42,892 nt of DNA from Clostridiales bacterium. GTDB taxonomy: Bacteria; Bacillota; Clostridia; Christensenellales; DUVY01. Below the pieces are notes generated by a model. It saw only the letters and a program-made list of their open reading frames with translations, did not search any database and had not been told where the DNA came from. The stretch is from contig DUVY01000027.1 in the NCBI GenBank assembly GCA_012840805.1, positions 1 through 42,892 on the forward strand, read 5' to 3'. The position numbers were made by a program, and so were the translations under genes. Below are positions 8,193-16,470 of the stretch, one piece after another; the first letter of the stretch is position 1; each line of letters opens with the position of its first letter.

Positions 8193-8675
8193 ATGAAATT
8201 TAATATTCCTGCCAAGCCTGTCGAGGCAATTGACTTTGAGTTTGAGACAGAGGCTGAACAATTCTTGCCCGACTATGTAAAGCCGTTGCGTCCCGCGAGC
8301 GTAAAAGGCAAGTTAACACCAAAAAACGACGGCTACAGGGCAGAAGGGACAATAATTTACAGTTTTGAGTATAATTGCGACTTATGCGCTAAGACATCCA
8401 AGTTTTCCAAAACTGTTAATTTTGACGAAGATTTTACAAAACAAAAAAACCAGCAAGACGCGTATGGTTTTGAAGGCGATATAATAGATATCACGCAATT
8501 AGTAATAGACACGATAGTGCTAAGCCTGCCTTCTAGATTGATATGCGAATCCGACTGCAAAGGACTGTGCCCTGTTTGCGGAACGGATAAAAACAATAAA
8601 GAATGCGGTTGCAAAATTGAGCAAACGGCAAGCAATCCGTTTGAAATTTTGAAGGGCATTGGAGGTGAAAAATAA
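8193..8675 (+). CDS. yceD: YceD family protein (DUF177)
   Basis: A 160-residue DUF177/YceD protein. YceD is linked to 23S rRNA accumulation and is almost always encoded immediately upstream of rpmF, as here. Visible features are an N-terminal beta-rich half and a Cys-containing half: CDLC around residue 66 and the C-terminal LCPVCGTDKNNKECGC, which looks like a zinc site. The ATG at 8193 follows GAGGT. The stop TAA shares its last A with the rpmF ATG, so the two genes are translationally coupled. Confidence 0.85.
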   Translation: MKFNIPAKPVEAIDFEFETEAEQFLPDYVKPLRPASVKGKLTPKNDGYRAEGTIIYSFEYNCDLCAKTSKFSKTVNFDEDFTKQKNQQDAYGFEGDIIDITQLVIDTIVLSLPSRLICESDCKGLCPVCGTDKNNKECGCKIEQTASNPFEILKGIGGEK

Positions 8676-8866
8676 TGGCAGTTCCCAAGAGAAAAGTATC
8701 CAAACAAAGATCAAACAAAAGATACGCCAATTGGAAAGCAGAAGCGCCCAATTTAGGCGAATGTCCTCAATGTCACGAGCCCAAACTCGCCCATCGCGTA
8801 TGCAAGGCTTGCGGGTATTATGACGGACAAAAAGTCGTAGATGTGAAACAAGACAAAGATAAATAA
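8675..8866 (+). CDS. rpmF: 50S ribosomal protein L32
   Basis: A 63-residue L32 with the typical start MAVPKRKVSKQR and a four-Cys zinc-binding motif (CPQC, then CKAC, about residues 29-46). A strong GGAGGTG lies ten bases before the ATG, inside the end of yceD. The start overlaps the yceD stop by one base. A terminator follows. Confidence 0.96.
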   Translation: MAVPKRKVSKQRSNKRYANWKAEAPNLGECPQCHEPKLAHRVCKACGYYDGQKVVDVKQDKDK

Positions 8867-8900
8867 TCTTTGGCTTAGTTGTTTTGTTTTAGAACTTAAG

Positions 8901-8940
8901 AACTCTAAAGTTTTTTTCTATAGCTTTAGGGTTTTTTATT
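8901..8940 (+). terminator. Intrinsic terminator after rpmF
   Basis: AACTCTAAAG (8901-8910) pairs with CTTTAGGGTT (8924-8933), with one G-T pair, and is followed by T-rich sequence. Confidence 0.7.
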
Positions 8941-8997
8941 ATTTGAAAATTTTATAATAATTTGCATAAATAACCGCCCAAAATACTTCTTTAGCGC

Positions 8998-9028
8998 TAC
9001 GCCATTTTAATAAGGCGGTATTTTTTTA
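8998..9028 (+). terminator. Second terminator-like hairpin before plsX
   Basis: TACGCC (8998-9003) pairs with GGCGGTA (9014-9020) with one bulged G, followed by seven T. With the hairpin at 8901 it would form a tandem terminator. The 250-base gap from 8867 to 9116 holds only these hairpins and the plsX promoter; I see no small gene in it. Confidence 0.45.
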
Positions 9029-9054
9029 TGCCTAAAAACACCAAGACCTTATAC

Positions 9055-9083
9055 TTGTGTTAATGATATATTTTGTTTATAAT
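9055..9083 (+). promoter_or_regulatory. Sigma-A promoter of plsX
   Basis: TTGTGT at 9055-9060 and TATAAT at 9078-9083, with a 17-base spacer, 33 bases before the plsX ATG. Confidence 0.65.
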
Positions 9084-9116
9084 AATTTTAATCAAATTAA
9101 TTTGGAGTTATTTTTT

Positions 9117-10118
9117 ATGAAGATTTTAGTTGACGCTTTTGGCGGGGATCACGCGCCGTCAGAGATTATAAAAGGCGCGATCGACGCTTTAAAAAACAAT
9201 CCCGATATTAAAATAATTTTATCAGGCAAGCAAGATGTAATTTTGAAAGAGTTAGAAAATTATACATTTGATTCCAATCGCTTAGAAATTTTGGAAGCCC
9301 AAGAGATAATCTCTAATGACGAACATCCTACATCGGCAATCCGCGACAAAAAAGAATCGTCATTGGTAAAAGGGCTGTATCGCTTAAAAGAAGATCCCCA
9401 AATAGCCGCTATGATTTCCGCGGGAAGCACAGGCGCGTTTTTGACAGGCGCGATGCTGATTGTGGGAAGATTGGACGGCATTGACAGACCGGCTCTGGCG
9501 CCCGTTTTGCCCACGATTACTCGCGGGCATACTATGCTGATCGATTGCGGCGCTAATATGGACAGCAAGCCCGACTATTTTGTGCAATTTGCCATTATGG
9601 GCTCGGCTTATATGCAATCGGTGTTTAATATAGAGTCCCCGCGCGTAGGGCTTTTGTCCGTGGGCATCGAAGACGAAAAAGGCAACGCCCAGACCAAAGC
9701 CGCGCTCGAGCTTTTGAAAAAAGCGCCTATCAATTTTAAGGGCAATATGGAAGCGCGGGACGCGCTTTCGGGCGATTACGATGTAGTGGTGTCTGACGGA
9801 TTTGCGGGCAATGTTATGCTAAAGTCCATTGAAGGCGCGGTCAATCTGATTTTGACGGCGCTCAAGCAAGCCGTTATGGAAAGAACATTATCCAAAATCG
9901 GCGCGGCGCTTATGAAGCCGGCGTTTAAACAACTAAAAGAAAGGCTTGACTATAACCAAGTGGGCGGAGCGCCATTTTTGGGCTGCAAAAAGATTGTCAT
10001 CAAAACCCACGGCTCGTCCAAAGCCAGCTCAATCACTGCCGCTATATTGCAGGCTCATACTATGGCGAAAATGGACTTAATCGGAAAAATCAAAAGCGGA
10101 ATTGAAAAGTTAATTTGA
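9117..10118 (+). CDS. plsX: Phosphate acyltransferase PlsX
   Basis: Makes acyl phosphate from acyl-ACP, the first step of PlsX/PlsY phospholipid synthesis, as a peripheral membrane enzyme. The 333-residue protein begins MKILVDAFGGDHAP, the family start, and carries SAGSTGAFLTGAM, LIDCGANMDSKPDY, LLSVGIEDEKGN and VVSDGFAGNVMLKSIEG. I use the ATG at 9117, preceded by TTGGAG at 9102-9107; the in-frame TTG at 9057 would put the start inside the promoter. The TGA stop overlaps the ATG of rnc, so the two are coupled. The fabD, fabG and acpP genes that often sit between plsX and rnc in Firmicutes are absent here. Confidence 0.95.
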   Translation: MKILVDAFGGDHAPSEIIKGAIDALKNNPDIKIILSGKQDVILKELENYTFDSNRLEILEAQEIISNDEHPTSAIRDKKESSLVKGLYRLKEDPQIAAMISAGSTGAFLTGAMLIVGRLDGIDRPALAPVLPTITRGHTMLIDCGANMDSKPDYFVQFAIMGSAYMQSVFNIESPRVGLLSVGIEDEKGNAQTKAALELLKKAPINFKGNMEARDALSGDYDVVVSDGFAGNVMLKSIEGAVNLILTALKQAVMERTLSKIGAALMKPAFKQLKERLDYNQVGGAPFLGCKKIVIKTHGSSKASSITAAILQAHTMAKMDLIGKIKSGIEKLI

Positions 10119-10786
10119 TGGACATAGCAAAAATCCAAAACCTTATCGGATATGAATTTAACAACAAAGAATTATTAATCACCGCATTCACGCACTCGTC
10201 GTATTCCAACGAAAACCAAGTCCAAAGCAATGAAATGCTTGAGTTTTTGGGCGATAGCGTTTTGAGTCTTGCAGTCAGCGAGTATTTGTATCAAAACGCC
10301 AATTTCAACTGGAAAGAAAAAGATTTGTCCGAAAAACGCGCGCTTATAGTCAACAAAACGCCATTAGCGAAAGCGCTGGATAAAACATCTCTTATTGATT
10401 TTTTAAGATGCGGAGTGGGCGAAACCCGTTCCAACCCGACCAAATCCGAAGCGACAAAGTGCGATTTGTATGAAGCTATTGTGGGCGCTATATTTTTGGA
10501 CGGGGGTATGCGCGCGGCTAAGGCTTTTATCCATAAAACCCTAGGCGCTAATATGGCGCAAGCCTTAAAAGCCAAGACAGGCAATTATGTGGGATTGCTT
10601 TTAGAGCATACCTTAACGCAGAAAAAGGATATATTTAGATACACCCAAACCCAGCAAGACCAGCCGATGTTTTTGGTTGAGGTCGTGCTAGACCAAAAAA
10701 TATTATCCAAAGCCCAAGCCAAGAGCAAAGCCCAAGCCGAAAAACTCGCCGCTAAAGCCGCTTGCGTCAAGCTGGGACTAATTTAG
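10118..10786 (+). CDS. rnc: Ribonuclease III
   Basis: Double-strand-specific endoribonuclease for rRNA processing and mRNA decay. The 222-residue protein has the catalytic signature NEMLEFLGDSVLSLAVSEYL (about residues 36-55) and the second acidic site in LYEAIVGAIFLDGG. A C-terminal double-stranded RNA-binding domain ends in SKAQAEKLAAKAACVKLGL. The ATG at 10118 overlaps the plsX stop (TGATG). An in-frame TTG one codon upstream is an alternative. The plsX-rnc-smc-ftsY order is typical of Firmicutes. Confidence 0.94.
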   Translation: MDIAKIQNLIGYEFNNKELLITAFTHSSYSNENQVQSNEMLEFLGDSVLSLAVSEYLYQNANFNWKEKDLSEKRALIVNKTPLAKALDKTSLIDFLRCGVGETRSNPTKSEATKCDLYEAIVGAIFLDGGMRAAKAFIHKTLGANMAQALKAKTGNYVGLLLEHTLTQKKDIFRYTQTQQDQPMFLVEVVLDQKILSKAQAKSKAQAEKLAAKAACVKLGLI

Positions 10787-10806
10787 TTTATAACTATTTT
10801 TATCGA

Positions 10807-10832
10807 CAAAGTAGCGTTTTTTTACTACTTTG
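10807..10832 (+). promoter_or_regulatory. Inverted repeat upstream of smc
   Basis: CAAAGTAG (10807-10814) and CTACTTTG (10825-10832) form an 8-bp inverted repeat. No T-run follows the 3' arm. Its right edge overlaps the smc -35 box. It could be an operator or a weak terminator for rnc. Confidence 0.4.
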
Positions 10833-10857
10833 CAAACATAGATATTTATGCTAAAAT
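10830..10857 (+). promoter_or_regulatory. Promoter of smc-ftsY
   Basis: TTGCAA (10830-10835), a 16-base spacer, and TAAAAT (10852-10857) preceded by TGC, which makes an extended -10 element. It lies 33 bases before the smc start codon. Confidence 0.5.
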
Positions 10858-10889
10858 AACTAAAGTTTAAACAATAAGGAAACAAAGCG

Positions 10890-13800
10890 TTGTATTTTAA
10901 AAAACTTGAGATATATGGATTCAAATCCTTCGCGGACAAGCTCACCGTTGAATTTGGCGGCGGCATTACGGCTATTGTGGGTCCCAATGGCTGCGGCAAA
11001 AGCAATGTCGCCGATTGCATAAGGTGGGCGTTAGGCGAGCAATCCCCAAAAACTTTGCGCGGGTCTAGTATGCAAGATGTAATATTTAATGGAACATCTA
11101 GCCGAAAATCCCTTTCTTATTGCGAAGTTTTGTTATATTTTGACAACGCAGAACGTATTTTTGACACTAATTTTGAAGAAGTCGTGATTTCCCGAAAACT
11201 ATATAGAAACGGCGAAAGCGAATACGCCATCAACAAAACGCCTTGCCGCCTAAAAGATGTTACGGCGATTTTGCATAACTCTGGCTTAGGCAAGGGCAGT
11301 TATTCTATTATAGGACAGGGCAGAATAGACGAGATTTTGAGCGCCAAGCCCGAAAATAGACGCAGTATTTTTGAGGACGCTGCGGGAATAACCAAATACA
11401 AACAAATCAAGCTAGAAAACGAGCGCAAGCTTTTAAGGGCGGAGGACAAGCTGACCACTCATATAGCCATTATGAACGAGCTTGAAAAAAACCTTGAGCC
11501 TTTGCAAAATCAATGCGAAAAAGCCCAAAAGTATTTGGATTTGAAAAAGCGCCAGCGTATTTTAGACATTAACAACTATATAGTTTTATACGAAACGGCC
11601 GAAGGAAAGAAAAAACAAGCCCAAAAGGCTTTGGACGCCGTAAATCAAGAAATATCCCAAAAACAAAAAGAATACGACCTAGCCTATGACGAATACATAA
11701 AGGCTATGGACTATTCCTCCCAGCTTGATATCGATATCAAGTCTTTAAACGATGAAAGACTGACATTGTCTTTGAAGTTAGAGCGCGTCGAAAGCGAGCA
11801 AAAACTAATAAGAGAAAAGATAAACTATCTAAAAGAACAAAACGAGAGATTATCTACTCAATTGCTAAAAGACCAATCCGAATTAGAAGACAGCTTGAGA
11901 GCGTTGAACGAAAATATAGAAATGTCTAACAAACTCGGCGACGATATAAACAATTTGCGCGCCCAAATAGAAGAATACAACAACAGCTATATAGAAATCT
12001 CAAGCATAATAAGCGAGATAGAAAGCCAGGCGCAAAAAGCGCACAAGCAAGAGCTCGAGGCTTTGAACAAAATCACGGATATAAAATCCCAATTATCAAC
12101 CCTAAAAGAGAAAAAGGCTAACTTAGAAGAAAAAATCAACGACTGCGCCAAAAAAACCCAAAACTTAACCAGTCGTCTTACCGAAGACGAAATAAGGGCG
12201 ATTAAGTTAAACAAAAACATTGAAAGGCTTGAGATAGAGCGTTCCAAGCTAAAAACTGATTTGGACTTATACGCCAATCAATATAACAGCCATCTAAAAC
12301 AAAGCAAAGATTTGGCAAACCAAGTGGAATTATTAAGCGCGCAATACCATAAGCAAAAAACACAAGCTAAGCTTCTTAATGATATAGCGCAAGATATGCG
12401 CAATTACAATTATAGCGTAAAGTCTTTATTTAACGCGGCAAAGACGGACTCAACATTGGCGCAAAATATAGAAAATGTAGTCGCCAAAGTTATTAAAGTC
12501 AAACCCCATCTAGAAATGGCGATAGAAATGGCTTTGGGCGCGACCGCACAAAACATTATCACGCCCGACGAGCAAAGCGCTAAATACGCGGTCAATTATC
12601 TAAAACAGCACAATCTCGGCAGAGCGACATTTTTGCCCGTTTCAGCTGTCAAGCCCAGATATTTGGACCAAAACTTAATGCAAAAAATAAAAGGCTTTGA
12701 GGGCTGTTATGGCGTCGCCGCCGACCTTATAGAATACAACCCCAGATACGACGGCATAATCCGAATGCTTTTGGGCAGAACGGTAATAGCCAAAGATTTG
12801 GATACGGCGATTAAGATAGCCAAAAGCTGCGATTATTCGTTTAAGATTGTGACGCTGGACGGCGACATAATAGCCTATGGCGGCGCGATTACAGGCGGCA
12901 GCAAAAAACGCGAAGTATCCAATCTTTTAAGCTATGAAAACGAGCTTGCCAAAATCACTAAGCTTTTGAAAGAAACCGAACACAATCTAACAGACGCTTT
13001 GAAGCAAAAATCTCAAGCGGAACAAACTTTGGAAGAACTAGACCAAGAACTCAAAAAGTGCCAGAGAGATTTGCATGTTCGCGATGTAGAATGGGCGTCC
13101 GAAAAAGAACAATACAAAAAGATATTAACCCAAATAGAAAATTACAAAAGAGAGATACTATTTTATAACCAAGAGAGCCAAAAAGCGCAAGATAATATAA
13201 TAGAAATCAATAATAATCTAGAAGCGCTGTTTTCCCAAGAGCAAACCATCGCGACCAGCAAACAAACAGAAGACAGCCAAAACACCCAAAAACAGCAGTA
13301 TTATGAAGAGTTAAAAAACCAAAGGGAAGATTTGCTTGCCAAGATAACCAACGCCAAAGTGGACCTTGCGGCGTATAACAGTCAAAAAAGCGCTCACGAC
13401 AGCGAGATAAAAAGATTGTCCGCAAGAATCAAATATTTGGAAGAAAGCATCTTAGAGAGCAAAAAGAGCATCAAGGACAACAACGATATCATAGAAACCG
13501 CCGACCTACCCTTAATAAGCAATATCGCGGCGGATCCTAAAGATCATGAAAGATTAAAAGAGATAGAAGAAAAATTAACCGACCTTGACAATTACAAAAT
13601 TGGCTTTCAAAAAAAGCTTATTGAGTTGGACGGCAACCGCCTAAGAATCCAAGAAGAACTCAACGGGCTAAAAGAAAAAAGATTTGAGCACGAAAAAAGA
13701 CTCAATGATATAGACATAACCCTTCAGATTGACAGCGAAAAAATCGCCGAAGAATATAATCTTGATTATCAGAGTTGTTTGGAATTTAGATTGCCCGATT

Positions 13801-14483
13801 ACGACTATCAAGAAGGCGTGGCGGAAGCCAACAGGATTAAGCGGGAAATCTTGCGTTTGGGCTATGTCAATCCCGAGGCGATTGAAGAATACCGCATCCT
13901 AAAAGAACGCCTAGAAGAACAGACAAAACAAAAAGAAGACCTGGAAAAATCAATAGCCGATATCCGAAAAGTAATCAAAGAAATGGTTAACGAAATGCTA
14001 ACTAGATTTGACCGTTCGTTTGAGCGAATTCAAGCCAACTTTAGCCAAGTTTTCAGGCAGCTTTTCGGAGGCGGCAACGCCAAGCTTATATTGGAAGAAG
14101 CCGAAGACCCGCTAGAAGCCGGCATAGAAATTATCGCCGAGCCCCCGGGCAAAAAACTTCAGAGCATATCTTTGCTTTCAGGCGGCGAGAGGGCGATGAC
14201 GGCTATCGCGATATTGTTCGCGATCTTGAAATTAAGACCTATGCCGTTTTGCGTACTGGACGAAATTGAAGCCGCGCTTGACGACGCCAACGCCGAAAGA
14301 TTCGCCAAGTTTTTGCAAGCGTTTAGCAAAAAGACGCAGTTTATAGTCATAACGCACAGAAAACCCACTATGGAAATAGCCGACACAATGTATGGCGTCA
14401 CAATGGAAGAGCAAGGCGTGTCCAAGGTCGTAAGCGTCAAGCTAGAAGACGCCGTAAAAGTCGCCCAAGAGGAAGGAGCGTAA
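10890..14483 (+). CDS. smc: Chromosome segregation protein SMC
   Basis: The 1197-residue condensin ATPase that compacts and resolves chromosomes with ScpA and ScpB. It starts YFKKLEIYGFKSFADK. The Walker A motif GPNGCGKS is at residues 31-38. Two long coiled-coil arms flank a hinge at about 515-680 ending in YGGAITGGSKK. The C-terminal head carries the ABC signature LSGGERAMTAIAILFA and Walker B FCVLDEIEAALDDANAERF. The start codon is TTG, supported by AAGGA at 10876-10880 nine bases upstream and by the exact match to the usual SMC N-terminus. The next gene, ftsY, begins nine bases after the stop. Confidence 0.97.
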   Translation: MYFKKLEIYGFKSFADKLTVEFGGGITAIVGPNGCGKSNVADCIRWALGEQSPKTLRGSSMQDVIFNGTSSRKSLSYCEVLLYFDNAERIFDTNFEEVVISRKLYRNGESEYAINKTPCRLKDVTAILHNSGLGKGSYSIIGQGRIDEILSAKPENRRSIFEDAAGITKYKQIKLENERKLLRAEDKLTTHIAIMNELEKNLEPLQNQCEKAQKYLDLKKRQRILDINNYIVLYETAEGKKKQAQKALDAVNQEISQKQKEYDLAYDEYIKAMDYSSQLDIDIKSLNDERLTLSLKLERVESEQKLIREKINYLKEQNERLSTQLLKDQSELEDSLRALNENIEMSNKLGDDINNLRAQIEEYNNSYIEISSIISEIESQAQKAHKQELEALNKITDIKSQLSTLKEKKANLEEKINDCAKKTQNLTSRLTEDEIRAIKLNKNIERLEIERSKLKTDLDLYANQYNSHLKQSKDLANQVELLSAQYHKQKTQAKLLNDIAQDMRNYNYSVKSLFNAAKTDSTLAQNIENVVAKVIKVKPHLEMAIEMALGATAQNIITPDEQSAKYAVNYLKQHNLGRATFLPVSAVKPRYLDQNLMQKIKGFEGCYGVAADLIEYNPRYDGIIRMLLGRTVIAKDLDTAIKIAKSCDYSFKIVTLDGDIIAYGGAITGGSKKREVSNLLSYENELAKITKLLKETEHNLTDALKQKSQAEQTLEELDQELKKCQRDLHVRDVEWASEKEQYKKILTQIENYKREILFYNQESQKAQDNIIEINNNLEALFSQEQTIATSKQTEDSQNTQKQQYYEELKNQREDLLAKITNAKVDLAAYNSQKSAHDSEIKRLSARIKYLEESILESKKSIKDNNDIIETADLPLISNIAADPKDHERLKEIEEKLTDLDNYKIGFQKKLIELDGNRLRIQEELNGLKEKRFEHEKRLNDIDITLQIDSEKIAEEYNLDYQSCLEFRLPDYDYQEGVAEANRIKREILRLGYVNPEAIEEYRILKERLEEQTKQKEDLEKSIADIRKVIKEMVNEMLTRFDRSFERIQANFSQVFRQLFGGGNAKLILEEAEDPLEAGIEIIAEPPGKKLQSISLLSGGERAMTAIAILFAILKLRPMPFCVLDEIEAALDDANAERFAKFLQAFSKKTQFIVITHRKPTMEIADTMYGVTMEEQGVSKVVSVKLEDAVKVAQEEGA

Positions 14484-14491
14484 AAACACCT

Positions 14492-15388
14492 ATGAGCTTT
14501 TTCAAAAAAATTTGGGAAGCCTTAAAAAAGACAAGGGAATCTATCGGTTATAAGCTTAGTCAATTATTTGGCGGCAAGGTTTTGGACGATGATTTTTATG
14601 ACGAGCTAGAAGCCATATTGCTAAGCTCGGATATGGGCGCGGAAGCGACTTTGGACATTTTGGATAGACTAAAAGATGAGACGGATTCGCGGAAAATTAA
14701 AGACCGCGACGGCGTCTTGCGGGCGTTAAAAGCCATTATGATAGAAATCTTAGAAGAAACGCCCATTCCTCAAATTACGACCCCCGCGGTAATTACCGTG
14801 GTAGGCGTCAACGGCGTGGGCAAAACCACGGCTGTGGGCAAATTAGCCAAATATTTTTCCGCCCAAAAACTCAATGTATTAATCGCGGCGGCTGACACTT
14901 TTAGGGCGGCGGCTTCCGAGCAGTTGTCCGTATGGGCGCAAAGAGCCAAAGTCAAAATCGTGCGCCAAGACCAAGGCGCTGACGCGGCCTCGGTAGTTTA
15001 TGACGCGATCCAATCAGCCAAAGCGAAAGATATGGATATTTTATTGATAGACACGGCAGGCAGACTCCATAACAAAAAGAACCTTATGGAAGAGCTAAAA
15101 AAGATTGTCCGAATTTCCGAGCGCGAATTTGACCAAGCCAACCATCTTAGGTTTTTGGTTTTGGACGCCACCACCGGTCAAAACGCTATTTCCCAAGCCG
15201 ATATATTCAACGAAGCCGTATCTTTGGACGGCATTATTTTGACCAAGCTAGACGGCACGGCAAAAGGCGGAGTAGCGCTTGCCATAGCCAAAAGACTTGC
15301 CCTTCCCGTAATGTTCGTAGGCGTCGGCGAAGGCATAGACGACCTAATAGAATTTGACGCCAAAGAATTTGTGGAATCAATGTTTTAG
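14492..15388 (+). CDS. ftsY: Signal recognition particle receptor FtsY
   Basis: Membrane-associated SRP GTPase that receives ribosome-SRP complexes. At 298 residues it is the short form without an acidic A domain. It has an N-domain four-helix bundle and a G domain with G1 VGVNGVGKTTAVGKLA, DTFRAAASEQL, G3 DTAGRLHNKKNLMEEL and G4 TKLDGTAKGG. The C-terminus is DDLIEFDAKEFVESMF. The amphipathic N-terminus MSFFKKIWEALKKTRE probably binds the membrane. GGAAGGAG lies at the end of smc, 13 bases upstream. It is downstream of smc in the same unit. Confidence 0.96.
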   Translation: MSFFKKIWEALKKTRESIGYKLSQLFGGKVLDDDFYDELEAILLSSDMGAEATLDILDRLKDETDSRKIKDRDGVLRALKAIMIEILEETPIPQITTPAVITVVGVNGVGKTTAVGKLAKYFSAQKLNVLIAAADTFRAAASEQLSVWAQRAKVKIVRQDQGADAASVVYDAIQSAKAKDMDILLIDTAGRLHNKKNLMEELKKIVRISEREFDQANHLRFLVLDATTGQNAISQADIFNEAVSLDGIILTKLDGTAKGGVALAIAKRLALPVMFVGVGEGIDDLIEFDAKEFVESMF

Positions 15389-15453
15389 ACCCAAAAAGCA
15401 TAAAAATCTTGACCGCCAAAGAAAACCCATTTCACGATAAACGCAACAAAAAA

Positions 15454-16470
15454 ATGAAAGATTTGTTAATAGACATAGGAAGCACCAATATAAAATGGGC
15501 GATAAACGACGCCAACGACTTAAAAGTATCAAAAACCAAATTCCCATCCCAAAAACCATTACCCCCGCCTTATTTTGAAGTCGAACTCAAAAAGATTATC
15601 GATATAATTATCAATATAATAAAAAGCCAAAAAGATATCAAAAATATCTTTATCTCAACGCAAATGCACGGCTATGTTTTGGCTGACCAAGACAAAAACC
15701 CTGTCACAGATTATATATCATGGCAAGACGAGAGGGGAAGCTTGATAAACTATCCTTACGAAGTCCCCAAAGAATATGGCGTGGACTTGAAACCTAACTT
15801 GCCCAGAGTTAGTGTTTTCGCGCTCAAAAATCAAAAACCCGATATTTACCAAAAAGCGCATGAGTTTTTTACCCTAGGTTCATACATAGCCTATTATTTT
15901 ACCCAAAACAACGCTACGCACATAACGGATGGCGCGCCGTCCGGTTTTTTTAATATTGTTACGCGCCAAGCGCATAAAACAAAACTTTCTTTGCCCAAAA
16001 TATCATATGATGTGGAGATTATAGGTCAATATAAAGGTATCAATGTTTATTCTCCGGTAGGCGATCAGCAAGCGGCTATTTTGGGATGTCTTGCGCCCGA
16101 TGACGCTTATATACTTAATCTCGGCACCGCGGGTCAATTATGCGCGATAAACGATGTTTTTATTAAAGGCGATTTTGAGCCTAGACCGTATTTTTACAAC
16201 AAGATACTTTGCACGGTTACTAGACTTATGGGCGGCAAAGCCATACAAAATTATCAGGGCGATAATTTGGCGCTTCAGCTTACAAATAATTATTTGACCG
16301 CTATCAAAAAGCTTCCGCCAAGGTCAAAAATCATAGCGACCGGCGGAGTAATAAATTACCAAAAAGATTTGATAACGCAAGTTTTAGACAATATAGGTCT
16401 TCCTTATATATTAAACCAAAACACTGACGCCCTTAATGGACTTAAAATATTAGCTTCAGGAGAACACTAA
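15454..16470 (+). CDS. Compact FGGY-type carbohydrate kinase
   Basis: A 338-residue ASKHA-fold protein resembling FGGY sugar kinases, which phosphorylate sugars or polyols with ATP. Visible are the N-terminal phosphate-1 loop DIGSTNIKW, the substrate-region motif FISTQMHGYVL with WQDERG, GDQQAAILG in the middle, the phosphate-2-like LNLGTAGQLC and the adenosine-type IIATGGVINY near the C-terminus. Typical FGGY kinases have 450-550 residues, so about a quarter is missing, mostly in the second domain. The substrate cannot be read from the sequence; xylulokinase- or sedoheptulokinase-like enzymes are the closest in pattern. The ATG at 15454 gives the expected N-terminus but has no clear ribosome-binding site; an in-frame TTG at 15409 is the alternative. 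The gene is coupled to the following aldolase gene. Confidence 0.75.
   Translation: MKDLLIDIGSTNIKWAINDANDLKVSKTKFPSQKPLPPPYFEVELKKIIDIIINIIKSQKDIKNIFISTQMHGYVLADQDKNPVTDYISWQDERGSLINYPYEVPKEYGVDLKPNLPRVSVFALKNQKPDIYQKAHEFFTLGSYIAYYFTQNNATHITDGAPSGFFNIVTRQAHKTKLSLPKISYDVEIIGQYKGINVYSPVGDQQAAILGCLAPDDAYILNLGTAGQLCAINDVFIKGDFEPRPYFYNKILCTVTRLMGGKAIQNYQGDNLALQLTNNYLTAIKKLPPRSKIIATGGVINYQKDLITQVLDNIGLPYILNQNTDALNGLKILASGEH

Noticed and set aside
9057-9116. Twenty-residue N-terminal extension of PlsX from a TTG
   Set aside because: It would begin inside the -35 box and has no ribosome-binding site; the ATG at 9117 gives the family N-terminus.
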